NCBI GenBank assembly: GCA_018651445.1
Contig: JABIDZ010000074.1
Location: 1-13,993, forward strand
DNA from: Candidatus Iainarchaeum sp.
GTDB lineage: Archaea; Iainarchaeota; Iainarchaeia; Iainarchaeales; JAAZKV01
Direction: 5' to 3'
Length of the DNA stretch: 13,993 nucleotides
Part shown: piece by piece, positions 1 to 6,866 of the stretch
Layout of the letters: every line of letters begins with the position of its first letter
How positions within the stretch are numbered: the stretch's first letter is position 1
Notes under the pieces: generated by a model
Told to the model about the DNA's origin: nothing
The model's database searches: none
The model's input: only the letters and a program-made list of their open reading frames with translations
Translations under genes and position numbers: made by a program

Positions 1-1170
1 CACGTGCGATACGCAACAAGCGGAGTAGATGACAAAGCATATGCTCAACCATTTGAACATGTACACGGAAAAAAGAATCGTTGGTTCTCAATTTCGTTTA
101 ACGGTAATATTGCAAATTATCCACAATTAAGATTGGATCTTGAAAAAAGCAATTATCATTTAGTAAGAAAAACAGATACAGAAGTTCTTCTCCTATTACT
201 AGCAAAATCTTTGAAAAGCAAAGAAACAATTACAAATGCGTTTAGTGATCTTTCAAAACATTTAGATGGTTCATATAATCTAGCTCTTATTAATGCAGAA
301 GGAACGCTAGTAGCAGCAAGAGACCCACTTGGGATAAAACCGCTTTGTTATGGAGAAAAGAATGGCGAATTTGCTTTTGCTTCGGAGAGTGTTGCATTAC
401 AAGCACTTGGTTTTCACGATGTAAAAGACTTGGAACCAGGAAAGATTTTAATCCACAAAAAAGGAGAACTAAAAATAGAAGAATTCGCTAAATGCGAAAA
501 AAAAGCGCATTGTTTTTTTGAGTGGGTGTATTTTGCTCACGCAGCATCAAAAATGGAAGGAAAAATTGTTTACGAAGTTCGCAATAACTTGGGTCGTGAA
601 CTAGCAAAACTAGAAACTGAGAACCTAGCCGATGATTGCGTAGTTATTCCTGTACCCGATTCAAGCACACCTAGCGCAAATGGTTTTGCAGAAGCACTAC
701 GCTTGCCTCTAAGAGAAGGACTAATCAGAAATCGTTATGTAGGAAGAACATTTATCGAATCAAAGGATCGTGCAGAAAGAGTTCGCTCAAAATTCACAGT
801 TATAACCGATATCTTCAAAGACAAAAAAGTGTTTTTAGTAGAAGATAGCATCGTGCGAGGAACCACGTTAAAGAACTTAGTTAAATTCATTAAAGAACAT
901 GGTAAACCAAAAGAAATTCATGTTCGAGTATCTTCGCCACCAATTCTTTGGCCGTGTTTCTATGGAATAGATATGTCTACTAGACGCGAACTAGTCGCAG
1001 TAAACAAAACAGAAAGCGAAATAGCAAAAGAACTTAATGTGGACACAGTAAAATACCAGTCGATTAAAGGTTTAGTGAAAGCACTAGGTCTACCAAAAAA
1101 CGATTTGTGTTTAGCTTGTGTGAATGGAAAATATCCTACTAAAACTGGTGAAGAGCGAAAGAATGAGTAA
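1..1170 (+). CDS. purF: Amidophosphoribosyltransferase (PurF), 5' partial
   Basis: First step of purine synthesis: transfers glutamine-derived ammonia to PRPP to give phosphoribosylamine. The frame is open from base 1, and the GTG at position 4 is the Val of the family's H-V-R-Y-x-T-x-G motif rather than a start, so the N-terminal nucleophilic Cys lies outside the window. Visible are the glutaminase segment (S-F-N-G-N, A-R-D-P-L-G-I-K-P-L), the V-G-R-T-F loop, and the PRPP-binding motif E-D-S-I-V-R-G-T-T (about bases 840-866). Four cysteines sit where the Bacillus-type enzyme binds its 4Fe-4S cluster: H-C-F-F-E, P-C-F-Y-G-I-D, and C-L-A-C before G-K-Y-P-T. It should therefore be an oxygen-sensitive Fe-S form. 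No other pur gene is in the window. The TAA at 1168-1170 directly abuts the stop of the convergent neighbour. Family assignment is secure. Confidence 0.95.
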   Translation, partial: HVRYATSGVDDKAYAQPFEHVHGKKNRWFSISFNGNIANYPQLRLDLEKSNYHLVRKTDTEVLLLLLAKSLKSKETITNAFSDLSKHLDGSYNLALINAEGTLVAARDPLGIKPLCYGEKNGEFAFASESVALQALGFHDVKDLEPGKILIHKKGELKIEEFAKCEKKAHCFFEWVYFAHAASKMEGKIVYEVRNNLGRELAKLETENLADDCVVIPVPDSSTPSANGFAEALRLPLREGLIRNRYVGRTFIESKDRAERVRSKFTVITDIFKDKKVFLVEDSIVRGTTLKNLVKFIKEHGKPKEIHVRVSSPPILWPCFYGIDMSTRRELVAVNKTESEIAKELNVDTVKYQSIKGLVKALGLPKNDLCLACVNGKYPTKTGEERKNE

Positions 1171-2130
1171 TTAATTATGTACTCTATTTGACATGAGTTG
1201 TTGAAATTTTACATTTGTTTCTTGATTAATTACTTGGCGTGTTTGAATAAAATCATGTACAATTATCCTTGCGTTTTCTTTAGTTACACCCAGATTATTT
1301 TGAACTGATGCTAAAACTTGTTCGGCAGTTCCTGCTCTTGCAGCAGTAACCGGGATGGTTTTTAATAATACGCGTTTAACATACGGCGACCTAAGTTGTA
1401 ATTGGCTTAAATCAAGTCCTTCAACAAGTATATCTGCAGCCAACTCGTCAACGCGAGTTGTTTGTTCAGCTAAAAGAGGTTCGATGTGATTCGTTCTTCG
1501 ACGGCGTGGTTGCATAATTGAGCTTACCAATGCATGTACTTGTTCGATAGCAAGTTTTGAGGTTCCGGCTTTAAATAATCCCGTTTGTTTTGCGCCTATC
1601 ATTTCTTTGTATTCATTTTCTGCGGATTTTGCAAGTTGTCTTAATAGTCTATCACTAGTTTGAACAAAATCGCCTGCACCTTCTTCACCTAATAATTTTT
1701 GCATATCTTTATCTCTTTTTAATCGAACATTATTTTCATTAGTACCTTCTGCCGCTATTTGTGCCTGTAATACTTTTTCGCGTTTTTTCGGATCGCGCAC
1801 ACCCATAGAATTTAAGGTTAGGTTGGTTAACCAAATCGTAGTTTCGCGTATTTCTGCGCGTACTGAACGTATAGTTTTTTCAAGCGCAATGGTGGGTGAT
1901 TCTGATTCGATCCTTGCACGTTTAAATCGATTCTGGCCAATGTTTACGCCTGCTTTTTTCAAAGATAATTCAAGATGATCTACTGAATTCATGAAAACGC
2001 CTCGTTTAGCTTTTCTTTTGAGTTTCATCCCACGAAACGCATTTAATGGATTTAACCTTGAAGGCTTTTTCTGCCCGGCTCCAATCGTATACGTCTTTTT
2101 TGCAGTAGTATGTATGGTTCTATTTGGCAT
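1171..2130 (-). CDS. Basic protein of unknown function, 319 aa
   Basis: Not recognised. With the ATG at 2130 the product is 319 residues. A basic, Thr/Lys-rich, probably disordered N-terminus of about 48 residues is followed by a largely helical, charged region with R-R-R-R near the middle. No signal peptide, membrane span, metal motif or nucleotide site is evident. Residues 53-65 carry L-x-x-x-L-x-K-A-G-V-N-I-G, which recurs with conservative changes near the C-terminus of the protein at 4667-5536. A GTG at 2148 would add six residues. The ATG is preferred because an archaeal box A (GAATTTAAAG, 2151-2160) lies 21-30 bases before it and there is no Shine-Dalgarno, fitting a leaderless mRNA. 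It is transcribed toward purF and the two stop codons touch. Nucleic-acid binding is a guess from charge alone. Confidence 0.7.
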   Translation of the reverse strand: MPNRTIHTTAKKTYTIGAGQKKPSRLNPLNAFRGMKLKRKAKRGVFMNSVDHLELSLKKAGVNIGQNRFKRARIESESPTIALEKTIRSVRAEIRETTIWLTNLTLNSMGVRDPKKREKVLQAQIAAEGTNENNVRLKRDKDMQKLLGEEGAGDFVQTSDRLLRQLAKSAENEYKEMIGAKQTGLFKAGTSKLAIEQVHALVSSIMQPRRRRTNHIEPLLAEQTTRVDELAADILVEGLDLSQLQLRSPYVKRVLLKTIPVTAARAGTAEQVLASVQNNLGVTKENARIIVHDFIQTRQVINQETNVKFQQLMSNRVHN

Positions 2131-2150
2131 ATAGGATAAACAATTCACTG

Positions 2151-2160
2151 CTTTAAATTC
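2151..2160 (-). promoter_or_regulatory. Box A (TATA) for the 319-aa protein gene
   Basis: The minus strand reads GAATTTAAAG, ending 21 bases upstream of the ATG at 2130. This is the spacing expected when transcription starts at or next to the start codon. It forms one half of a divergent promoter region with the box at 2175-2185. Confidence 0.5.
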
Positions 2161-2174
2161 TTTTCCAAAGAAAA

Positions 2175-2185
2175 GGTTTATTTAT
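2175..2185 (+). promoter_or_regulatory. Box A (TATA) for the membrane protein/permease pair
   Basis: GGTTTATTTAT lies 21-31 bases before the ATG at 2206, with no Shine-Dalgarno between. The likely reading is a promoter giving a leaderless two-gene transcript. It sits about 15 bases from the opposing box A at 2151-2160, so the two promoters may compete. Confidence 0.5.
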
Positions 2186-2205
2186 CTCTTTTTCTTATTA
2201 GTATC

Positions 2206-2865
2206 ATGAAAACTAGACAAAAAGATTTTTTCTCAAGCGAAAAAGGTTTGATGTTATTTGTAATAGCCGAAATAATGCTAGTAGCATTCATCGGCTACAA
2301 AATCTATCAGCTCCTAGGTATAACGTACACCGATACTGCAGTTCTCTTTTTCCAAAAACCGTTTAGCTTTGGAATAATAACCGAACTAGTTCTAGCGCTA
2401 ATAATCTTTGTAATAATGTATTTTGGTGTTGCTTTACGCGATAAAAAAATCATGAAGGTTCACGACAACCTATTAAAAACAATCTTTGGTACAGCTAAAC
2501 AAAAAACGCTAGGAATGGACCGAGAAGTAATAAGCGTGTTTTTATTTGAATTTGTTTTTGCAATTTTTCTAGCAGCTTCAATCTATATTTATCTTGATCC
2601 AGATGTAAACATAGTTCCGTGGCCATACAATTACATAGCGTTCTTTGCTTTCTTAGCATTTGGAATATATATTTTTGCTCAAACAAAAGCGTTTCGAGAA
2701 ATCGTGTACGGGGATTCAATTGCAAAGAAAAAAATTCTTCCAGCACATAGATTGTTTCCAACTAGAAGACTAACAAATAAATCAACGGGTTCAATTAGAA
2801 TTAAACACAAAAAACATTCTTTTACAAAGCGAAAGAAAGTAACTAAAAAAGTGAAGAAGAAATGA
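2206..2865 (+). CDS. Four-helix membrane protein with lysine-rich tail, unknown function
   Basis: Not recognised as a named family. The 219-residue product has four hydrophobic segments (about residues 15-38, 54-75, 108-128 and 140-160) and a conspicuous cytosol-type tail from about residue 175 that ends in a Lys/Arg-rich stretch (K-R-K-K-V-T-K-K-V-K-K-K). The charged loop between helices 2 and 3 is also Lys-rich. No catalytic motif is visible. The stop overlaps the start of the amino acid permease gene (ATGA), so the two are almost certainly cotranscribed and translationally coupled, and the protein may be a partner of that transporter. Translation probably starts leaderless at the ATG, given the box A at 2175-2185. 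Confidence 0.75.
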   Translation: MKTRQKDFFSSEKGLMLFVIAEIMLVAFIGYKIYQLLGITYTDTAVLFFQKPFSFGIITELVLALIIFVIMYFGVALRDKKIMKVHDNLLKTIFGTAKQKTLGMDREVISVFLFEFVFAIFLAASIYIYLDPDVNIVPWPYNYIAFFAFLAFGIYIFAQTKAFREIVYGDSIAKKKILPAHRLFPTRRLTNKSTGSIRIKHKKHSFTKRKKVTKKVKKK

Positions 2866-4280
2866 GATCAAAACACACTACTCCAGACCCACAAGAATTG
2901 CCAATGAACACGTTAAAGCGAAGCATATCTCTCAAACAAGCAATTATCTACGGAGTAGGAATTATTCTTGGAGCAGGTATCTATGCATTAATAGGAGAAG
3001 CAGCAGGGATAGCTAGTTACAATGTATGGTTAGCATTCGTAGTAGCTGCAATCATAGCGTCGTTCACTGCGCTCTCGTACGCAGAACTCTCAGCAATTTT
3101 TCCAAAGAGTGCAGCCGAATTCGTGTATGTACAAGAAACAACTAAATCAAAGTCATGGGCATTTTTTGTTGGTTATCTAACAATAGTAACCGGAGTAATA
3201 AGTGTTGCAGCAGTTGCACTTGGTTTTGCGTCGTACTTCAAATTCTTTTTTCCAATTAATCCAATTATAATTGCAGTAGCAGTAATCGCAATTCTTTCTC
3301 TAATAAACTTTCGCGGGATTGAGGAGAGTGCAAAACTAAATACGATTTTCACGTTAATAGAAGCAGCAGGACTTGTTTTCATAATTATTATAGGCGCCTC
3401 GTTCTTAGGTTCAGCACCGCTATTAGTAATCCCAATTGAGGGCGCTCTTTCTAGCGCTTTTTTAGGTCCAATTTTTGGTGCAGCTGCGTTAATCTTTTTT
3501 GCTTACCTTGGTTTTGAAGACATCGCAAACATTGCAGAAGAAACAAAAGAACCTAAAAAAACAATTCCAAAAGCTCTAATAGTTTCTCTAATAGTTACTA
3601 CAATAATTTATGTGCTAGTAGCAATGGTTGCAGTGAGCGTTGTTTCGCCAGCGTTACTTGCAGAATCGTCTTCATCAGTTATACAAACTGAGGGGCCACT
3701 AGCGCTAGTAGCGTCAACCGCTCTAAACAATCCAATGGGTGGATTAATTTTTACTTTCATAGCGCTTTTTGCAACAGCTAACACAATCCTAGTACTCTTG
3801 ATAGTGTCTTCAAGAATGATGTATGGTATGGCGCGAGCTGGTTCGCTACCAAAACAAATCGCAAAGATTCATAAGAAAACACAAACGCCAGTTCTTGCAG
3901 TTGCATTAGTAGGAATAATTTCTATTCTATTTACGCTAAACGGTTCGATTGGGGACGTAGCCAACCTAACAAACCTAGGTGTTTTCCTAATATTTTTTGC
4001 AGTAAATATTGCGCTGTTAATTCATCGTTACAAAAACAGAAAAGTTAAAACAAAACTTTCTGGTTTTAAAGTACCATTAAACATTGCGTGGGTTCCGATC
4101 TTACCGTTGCTTGGAACAATCTTTTGCATGGCAATGTTTCTAACTCAATTCTGGAATCCAATTAACATCCTAGGTTTACAAATACCGATTATAATAGTAG
4201 GCCTAATAGTTTTCTTCACGTCGTTCCCAGTGTTCTGGTTATTTAACAAAAACAAAAAAGCGTTTGACAAAGAGTTCTAG
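2862..4280 (+). CDS. APC-superfamily amino acid permease
   Basis: Secondary transporter that would import amino acids or related amines across the cell membrane by ion coupling. The product is 472 residues with about twelve hydrophobic segments, the usual size and topology. Two family signatures are clear: the first-helix unwound segment G-I-I-L-G-A-G-I-Y (about residues 33-41), and the sixth-helix region A-Y-L-G-F-E-D-I-A-N followed by the loop A-E-E-T-K-E-P-K-K-T-I-P. Substrate cannot be read from the sequence. The chosen ATG overlaps the upstream stop by four bases; a second ATG at 2904 (residue 15, just before L-K-R-S-I-S-L) is also plausible because the first 14 residues look unlike the family. 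The stop lies one base from the stop of the convergent gene. An uptake system suits a cell with limited biosynthesis. Confidence 0.9.
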   Translation: MRSKHTTPDPQELPMNTLKRSISLKQAIIYGVGIILGAGIYALIGEAAGIASYNVWLAFVVAAIIASFTALSYAELSAIFPKSAAEFVYVQETTKSKSWAFFVGYLTIVTGVISVAAVALGFASYFKFFFPINPIIIAVAVIAILSLINFRGIEESAKLNTIFTLIEAAGLVFIIIIGASFLGSAPLLVIPIEGALSSAFLGPIFGAAALIFFAYLGFEDIANIAEETKEPKKTIPKALIVSLIVTTIIYVLVAMVAVSVVSPALLAESSSSVIQTEGPLALVASTALNNPMGGLIFTFIALFATANTILVLLIVSSRMMYGMARAGSLPKQIAKIHKKTQTPVLAVALVGIISILFTLNGSIGDVANLTNLGVFLIFFAVNIALLIHRYKNRKVKTKLSGFKVPLNIAWVPILPLLGTIFCMAMFLTQFWNPINILGLQIPIIIVGLIVFFTSFPVFWLFNKNKKAFDKEF

Positions 4281-4281
4281 A

Positions 4282-4632
4282 TTATTGCCTGCGTTTTTTA
4301 CCACGTACTTTGCTTCCGGTTTTTGCTAATTGAAGTCGGCTTCTGATTGGAAGAAGTTTTTGTAGTTGAATTCTTCGTGCTTCGGGCGGTAACAAACTAA
4401 TTTCGGTAGTAAGTTTCTTCAAAGCAGTTTTTATGGAGTGTGTTGTTAACGAATTTATTTGAGTCATATCGACGGTTTTTAAAGAATCAATAAATCTATT
4501 TAAATTTGTTGCTGTTAAACGCAGTCTTATTTTATCAGCTTCGGTATATCTGTCCCGAACACTCCTTTCCCAAGCTTTGCGTGCGCGTGTTTGTAATCGC
4601 TTGGTTTCAAGTAATTGGTTACTATGTGCCAT
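4282..4632 (-). CDS. Small basic helical protein of unknown function, 116 aa
   Basis: Not recognised. The 116-residue product is strongly basic and predicted mainly helical, with an Arg/Lys-rich first 35 residues, a middle Thr/Leu-rich helical part, and a basic C-terminal tail (K-V-R-G-K-K-R-R-Q). It has no cysteine, signal peptide or membrane segment. A box A reading TTTAAATA (4654-4661) stands 22-29 bases before the ATG with no Shine-Dalgarno, which supports this start and a leaderless message and argues for a real gene. It is convergent with the permease, stops one base apart. It resembles its two left-strand neighbours only in composition (basic, Thr- and Arg-rich). Nucleic-acid association is possible but rests on charge only. 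Confidence 0.65.
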   Translation of the reverse strand: MAHSNQLLETKRLQTRARKAWERSVRDRYTEADKIRLRLTATNLNRFIDSLKTVDMTQINSLTTHSIKTALKKLTTEISLLPPEARRIQLQKLLPIRSRLQLAKTGSKVRGKKRRQ

Positions 4633-4653
4633 ACCAATACTCTTATTCCAAAC

Positions 4654-4661
4654 TATTTAAA
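4654..4661 (-). promoter_or_regulatory. Box A (TATA) for the 116-aa protein gene
   Basis: TTTAAATA on the minus strand is close to the archaeal box A consensus and sits 22-29 bases upstream of the ATG at 4632. It lies just past the stop codon of the preceding gene, so this gene has its own promoter. Confidence 0.6.
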
Positions 4662-4666
4662 CTTTG

Positions 4667-5536
4667 CTACCAACTAACTGTGAAAAAACCAGCTACTGCT
4701 TTGTCTTCTCCGCCACCTAAACTGCGTCCTTGTAATCCAATCTTGGTATTAGCGCCTATAGGGTATGCAACTGAAACGTAAACATTTACGTTTTTTCCTT
4801 TTGGAAAATTCATTCCTGCGCTAGTAGATAATTTGCCTAAGTTAATACCGGCTTTTTCAAGTAGTCTATGTAAGTTATTGGCTCCAATAGAAAAAGTTTT
4901 TTGTTTTGTTAAACAATTTGGTTCTAAGAGTGATGCGTCTGCGCTAATTCCGCGATCCCCAATTTGTTGTTTAATAGTATACCTGCTTCCTTTTCCTGTT
5001 CGTTTATGAACTTCAGCGCTTGTTTTGCCTCCGTTAGTAGCAAGTATTAATCCAAAATCACTATCTGTCAACCTATCGCCTTTTCCTAGTTGGGGTGTTC
5101 GAAGTCCGAGTGATAACAATGTTTTTGCAGTTAATTTGATATCTTTTGCAACACTTAACTTTACATAATTTGGTTTTGCATTTCGTGGCAGAGTTTGTTC
5201 TATTTGAAAAACTGTTCCAAATGCGAGTCGTTTACTTGCGCGAACTTTTGTAAATCCTTTGTTCCCGCTAGTCCGGCTTTGATGATAAACTCCTGCTTGA
5301 TTACGTTTTACTTTTGTGAGGGTTGCAGGACTTTTTGGCGGCCCAACCGGCACAGCTCGCACAAGTTGTGGTAATAATAATGCAGCAACACCCAAAGCGA
5401 TTGCTTTTGTTGATAGTTTTAAAATCTTTTTTCGAACAGAGGGTCTTGCAGGTTTAGTTGATTGACGAGTTTTTCTAACAGCTTTTTTGCCGGTGCTCTT
5501 TCGAGTAGTTCTTGAAGTAGGTATTCTTCTTGGCAT
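4667..5536 (-). CDS. Membrane-anchored protein with basic N-terminal tail, unknown function
   Basis: Not recognised. Starting at the ATG at 5536 it has 289 residues. Residues 1-42 are an Arg/Lys/Ser/Thr tail, 45-59 a hydrophobic segment (A-I-A-L-G-V-A-A-L-L-L-P) ending in V-R-A-V-P that could be an anchor or a signal-peptidase site, and the remainder looks beta-rich, Gly/Thr-rich and basic, closing on F-F-T-V-S-W. Residues 225-234 (L-L-E-K-A-G-I-N-L-G) match a motif in the protein at 1171-2130. Residues 10-22 resemble the histone H3 tail by sequence. An upstream in-frame ATG at 5608 lies inside the preceding gene and is rejected because a box A (CTTTTTATTAAG, 5556-5567) sits 20-31 bases before 5536. 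The likely topology puts most of the protein outside the cell membrane. Confidence 0.65.
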   Translation of the reverse strand: MPRRIPTSRTTRKSTGKKAVRKTRQSTKPARPSVRKKILKLSTKAIALGVAALLLPQLVRAVPVGPPKSPATLTKVKRNQAGVYHQSRTSGNKGFTKVRASKRLAFGTVFQIEQTLPRNAKPNYVKLSVAKDIKLTAKTLLSLGLRTPQLGKGDRLTDSDFGLILATNGGKTSAEVHKRTGKGSRYTIKQQIGDRGISADASLLEPNCLTKQKTFSIGANNLHRLLEKAGINLGKLSTSAGMNFPKGKNVNVYVSVAYPIGANTKIGLQGRSLGGGEDKAVAGFFTVSW

Positions 5537-5555
5537 AATAACTATATTTGTTGAA

Positions 5556-5567
5556 CTTAATAAAAAG
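5556..5567 (-). promoter_or_regulatory. Box A (TATA) for the membrane-anchored protein gene
   Basis: CTTTTTATTAAG on the minus strand, 20-31 bases before the ATG at 5536, with no Shine-Dalgarno after it. This fits a leaderless start and decides between the two possible start codons. Confidence 0.5.
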
Positions 5568-5576
5568 CTTTTGTTA

Positions 5577-6014
5577 TTATCGTAGTCTTCGTTCAGTTGA
5601 TAAAACAAATCTATTAAGTGTGGATAACTTTCGCCATGCGGCGTGGGTTAGTGCTTCAACAGGATTATCGCTAAATCTGGTGCTGCCAGGAAATACTTCA
5701 AAAGTTTCAAAATACTTTTTCCCGTGTTTTGCAAAGGCATGAACTGCGTTATTATGTTTTTTGATTCGCTTTTTTAATTCACGAAAACGTTGTTCTCTTT
5801 CTTTTTGTGGGATTCGGGGGTCGTCTAGTGCGATGTTAAGATTAATTGTTTCACGTTCTAGTGAAGTAGAACGTTCGTAAAGTGTATTTGCAATTGTGCG
5901 TAGTTGAGTTGCTTTTCTTTTTTGATTATCTTGAGCTAGCTTTTTTAATTTGGTTGTAAAAAACTTTTCGGGCCTTTCTTCTTTTAAGAAATCGAGTTTT
6001 ATTTTTCTAGGCAT
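5577..6014 (-). CDS. Basic coiled-coil-like protein of unknown function, 145 aa
   Basis: Not recognised. The 145-residue product is rich in Lys, Arg and Glu and predicted almost wholly helical over residues 1-100, with heptad-like charged stretches (about 40-95), then a short segment with F-P-G-S-T-R and a basic C-terminus (S-T-E-R-R-L-R). No cysteine pairs, signal or membrane span are seen. It follows the CPBP protease gene by 40 bases. A box A candidate (TTTAATTAGA, 6032-6041) lies 18-27 bases before the ATG and no Shine-Dalgarno is present, again a leaderless pattern. The opening M-P-R-K is similar in style to M-P-R-R of the next gene and M-P-N-R of the gene at 1171-2130. Function cannot be assigned. 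Confidence 0.65.
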   Translation of the reverse strand: MPRKIKLDFLKEERPEKFFTTKLKKLAQDNQKRKATQLRTIANTLYERSTSLERETINLNIALDDPRIPQKEREQRFRELKKRIKKHNNAVHAFAKHGKKYFETFEVFPGSTRFSDNPVEALTHAAWRKLSTLNRFVLSTERRLR

Positions 6015-6031
6015 AAAAAAGTATTATCTAT

Positions 6032-6041
6032 TCTAATTAAA
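6032..6041 (-). promoter_or_regulatory. Box A (TATA) for the 145-aa protein gene
   Basis: TTTAATTAGA on the minus strand, 18-27 bases before the ATG at 6014, in the short gap after the protease gene. It is a weaker match than the boxes of the neighbouring genes. Confidence 0.4.
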
Positions 6042-6054
6042 TTCTTTGCTAATT

Positions 6055-6606
6055 TCAAATAATCAAGTACAACGCAATAGCGAGTATGTCATACAATAAG
6101 TGCCCTAAGTAATTCTGTAACAGTGACTTGTTTCGCTTAAACCAATAAGCTAGTATTAATCCTAAAAAGAATACCCCGATCATTTCGGCTATAGAACCAT
6201 AACCTGCGTGTAACGCAGTGAACACGAGAGTGGATAATATCATTCCAACGCGTGGAACCAAAAAACTCCTAAAAAATAATTCTTCTACAAATAATCCAAC
6301 AACGATTATCCCGATAAACAATAAAGCGTTCGAAGTAAATTCTTCGGTAATAATCCCTTCTACTTTATCTAAGTCATTTATCGCAACGCCACTCCCTTCT
6401 TCTACAAGGGTTATTCCGCCAGCAATGATAACAAAGCCAAATAGCAATGCGCCAAAAAGTGCGAGTGAACCAAGCAACTCTTTTTTATGGCCCTGATATT
6501 TTGGAAACAACTTTATCCTAATCTCAAGCCAAGTTTGTTCTTTTATTACGCGCAAATAAAATAGCGGGGCTAATAGCAAAAACAAGAATAGTATCAAAGC
6601 GTACAT
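6055..6606 (-). CDS. CPBP-family intramembrane metalloprotease (CAAX protease-like)
   Basis: Putative membrane-embedded protease of the CPBP (CAAX prenyl protease / bacteriocin-processing) family. The product is 183 residues, most of them in hydrophobic segments (about 1-20, 46-66, 93-110, 120-135, 138-153 and 164-182). The motifs appear in the family order: E-E-L-F-F-R (about 107-112), a His in T-A-L-H-A-G-Y-G (about 133), and G-H-L-L-Y-D near the C-terminus (His about 168). The two Glu and two His are the expected catalytic and metal-binding set. Substrate is unknown; archaeal members are poorly studied. It is separated from the ribosomal block by a terminator-like hairpin, and an 18-base palindrome lies directly before its ATG. 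A box A-like CTATTTTTAATG (6627-6638) stands 21-32 bases upstream, so the mRNA is probably leaderless. Confidence 0.85.
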   Translation of the reverse strand: MYALILFLFLLLAPLFYLRVIKEQTWLEIRIKLFPKYQGHKKELLGSLALFGALLFGFVIIAGGITLVEEGSGVAINDLDKVEGIITEEFTSNALLFIGIIVVGLFVEELFFRSFLVPRVGMILSTLVFTALHAGYGSIAEMIGVFFLGLILAYWFKRNKSLLQNYLGHLLYDILAIALYLII

Positions 6607-6608
6607 GC

Positions 6609-6626
6609 TAGTATTATGTAATACTA
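6609..6626. promoter_or_regulatory. 18-base palindrome before the CPBP gene, possible operator
   Basis: TAGTATTA-TG-TAATACTA is a perfect 8-base inverted repeat with a 2-base centre. It ends two bases from the ATG at 6606 and sits between the box A-like sequence (6627-6638) and the start codon. That is the position where a dimeric repressor would block transcription start. An RNA hairpin is an alternative but the loop is too tight for a good one. Confidence 0.45.
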
Positions 6627-6633
6627 CATTAAA

Positions 6634-6677
6634 AATAGTTTTCTATTAAAAAAAGTTTGATGAAAAAGAAAACTATT
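6634..6677 (-). terminator. Hairpin after rps27ae, probable end of the translation block
   Basis: Perfect 11-base inverted repeat AATAGTTTTCT (6634-6644) and AGAAAACTATT (6667-6677) separated by 22 bases, with T-rich runs in the loop and after the second arm on the minus strand. The first-transcribed arm contains the TAG stop of rps27ae. Archaeal termination mainly uses T-runs, which are present here as T7 and T5. Confidence 0.5.
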
Positions 6678-6849
6678 CTTTCTTTTCCATGTAACCGCAT
6701 TTTCCACAAGCGTATCGATCTTTATGGTCGGCCATAAAGACACCAGCACCACATTTAGGACAAAACTTTCTTTTTCGTTCAGCTTTGTCTCCGCTTATTT
6801 CGTAATAATTTGATTTTTTTGTTTGTTCTTTTTTTCTTTCTTCAGCCAT
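6673..6849 (-). CDS. rps27ae: 30S ribosomal protein S27ae (eS31)
   Basis: Small zinc-ribbon protein of the small ribosomal subunit. It is only 58 residues: a Lys/Glu-rich start (M-A-E-E-R-K-K-E), then Y-Y-E-I-S-G-D-K, K-F-C-P-K-C-G-A-G-V-F-M-A-D-H and Y-A-C-G-K-C-G-Y. Cys30, Cys33, Cys48 and Cys51 form the zinc site, and length and motif order match archaeal S27ae, which lacks the ubiquitin of the eukaryotic fusion. The start at 6849 is set by a GGTGA (6855-6859) five bases upstream. Another ATG at 6853 hits a stop at its third codon. The gene follows rps24e by 17 bases, the classical archaeal order. The gene for Kae1, often next in archaea, does not follow. Confidence 0.93.
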   Translation of the reverse strand: MAEERKKEQTKKSNYYEISGDKAERKRKFCPKCGAGVFMADHKDRYACGKCGYMEKKE

Positions 6850-6866
6850 TCATCTCACCAATAAAT

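Noticed and set aside
5537..5608. 24-residue N-terminal extension of the 4667-5536 protein
   Set aside because: It lies inside the 145-aa protein gene and a promoter box falls between it and the ATG at 5536.
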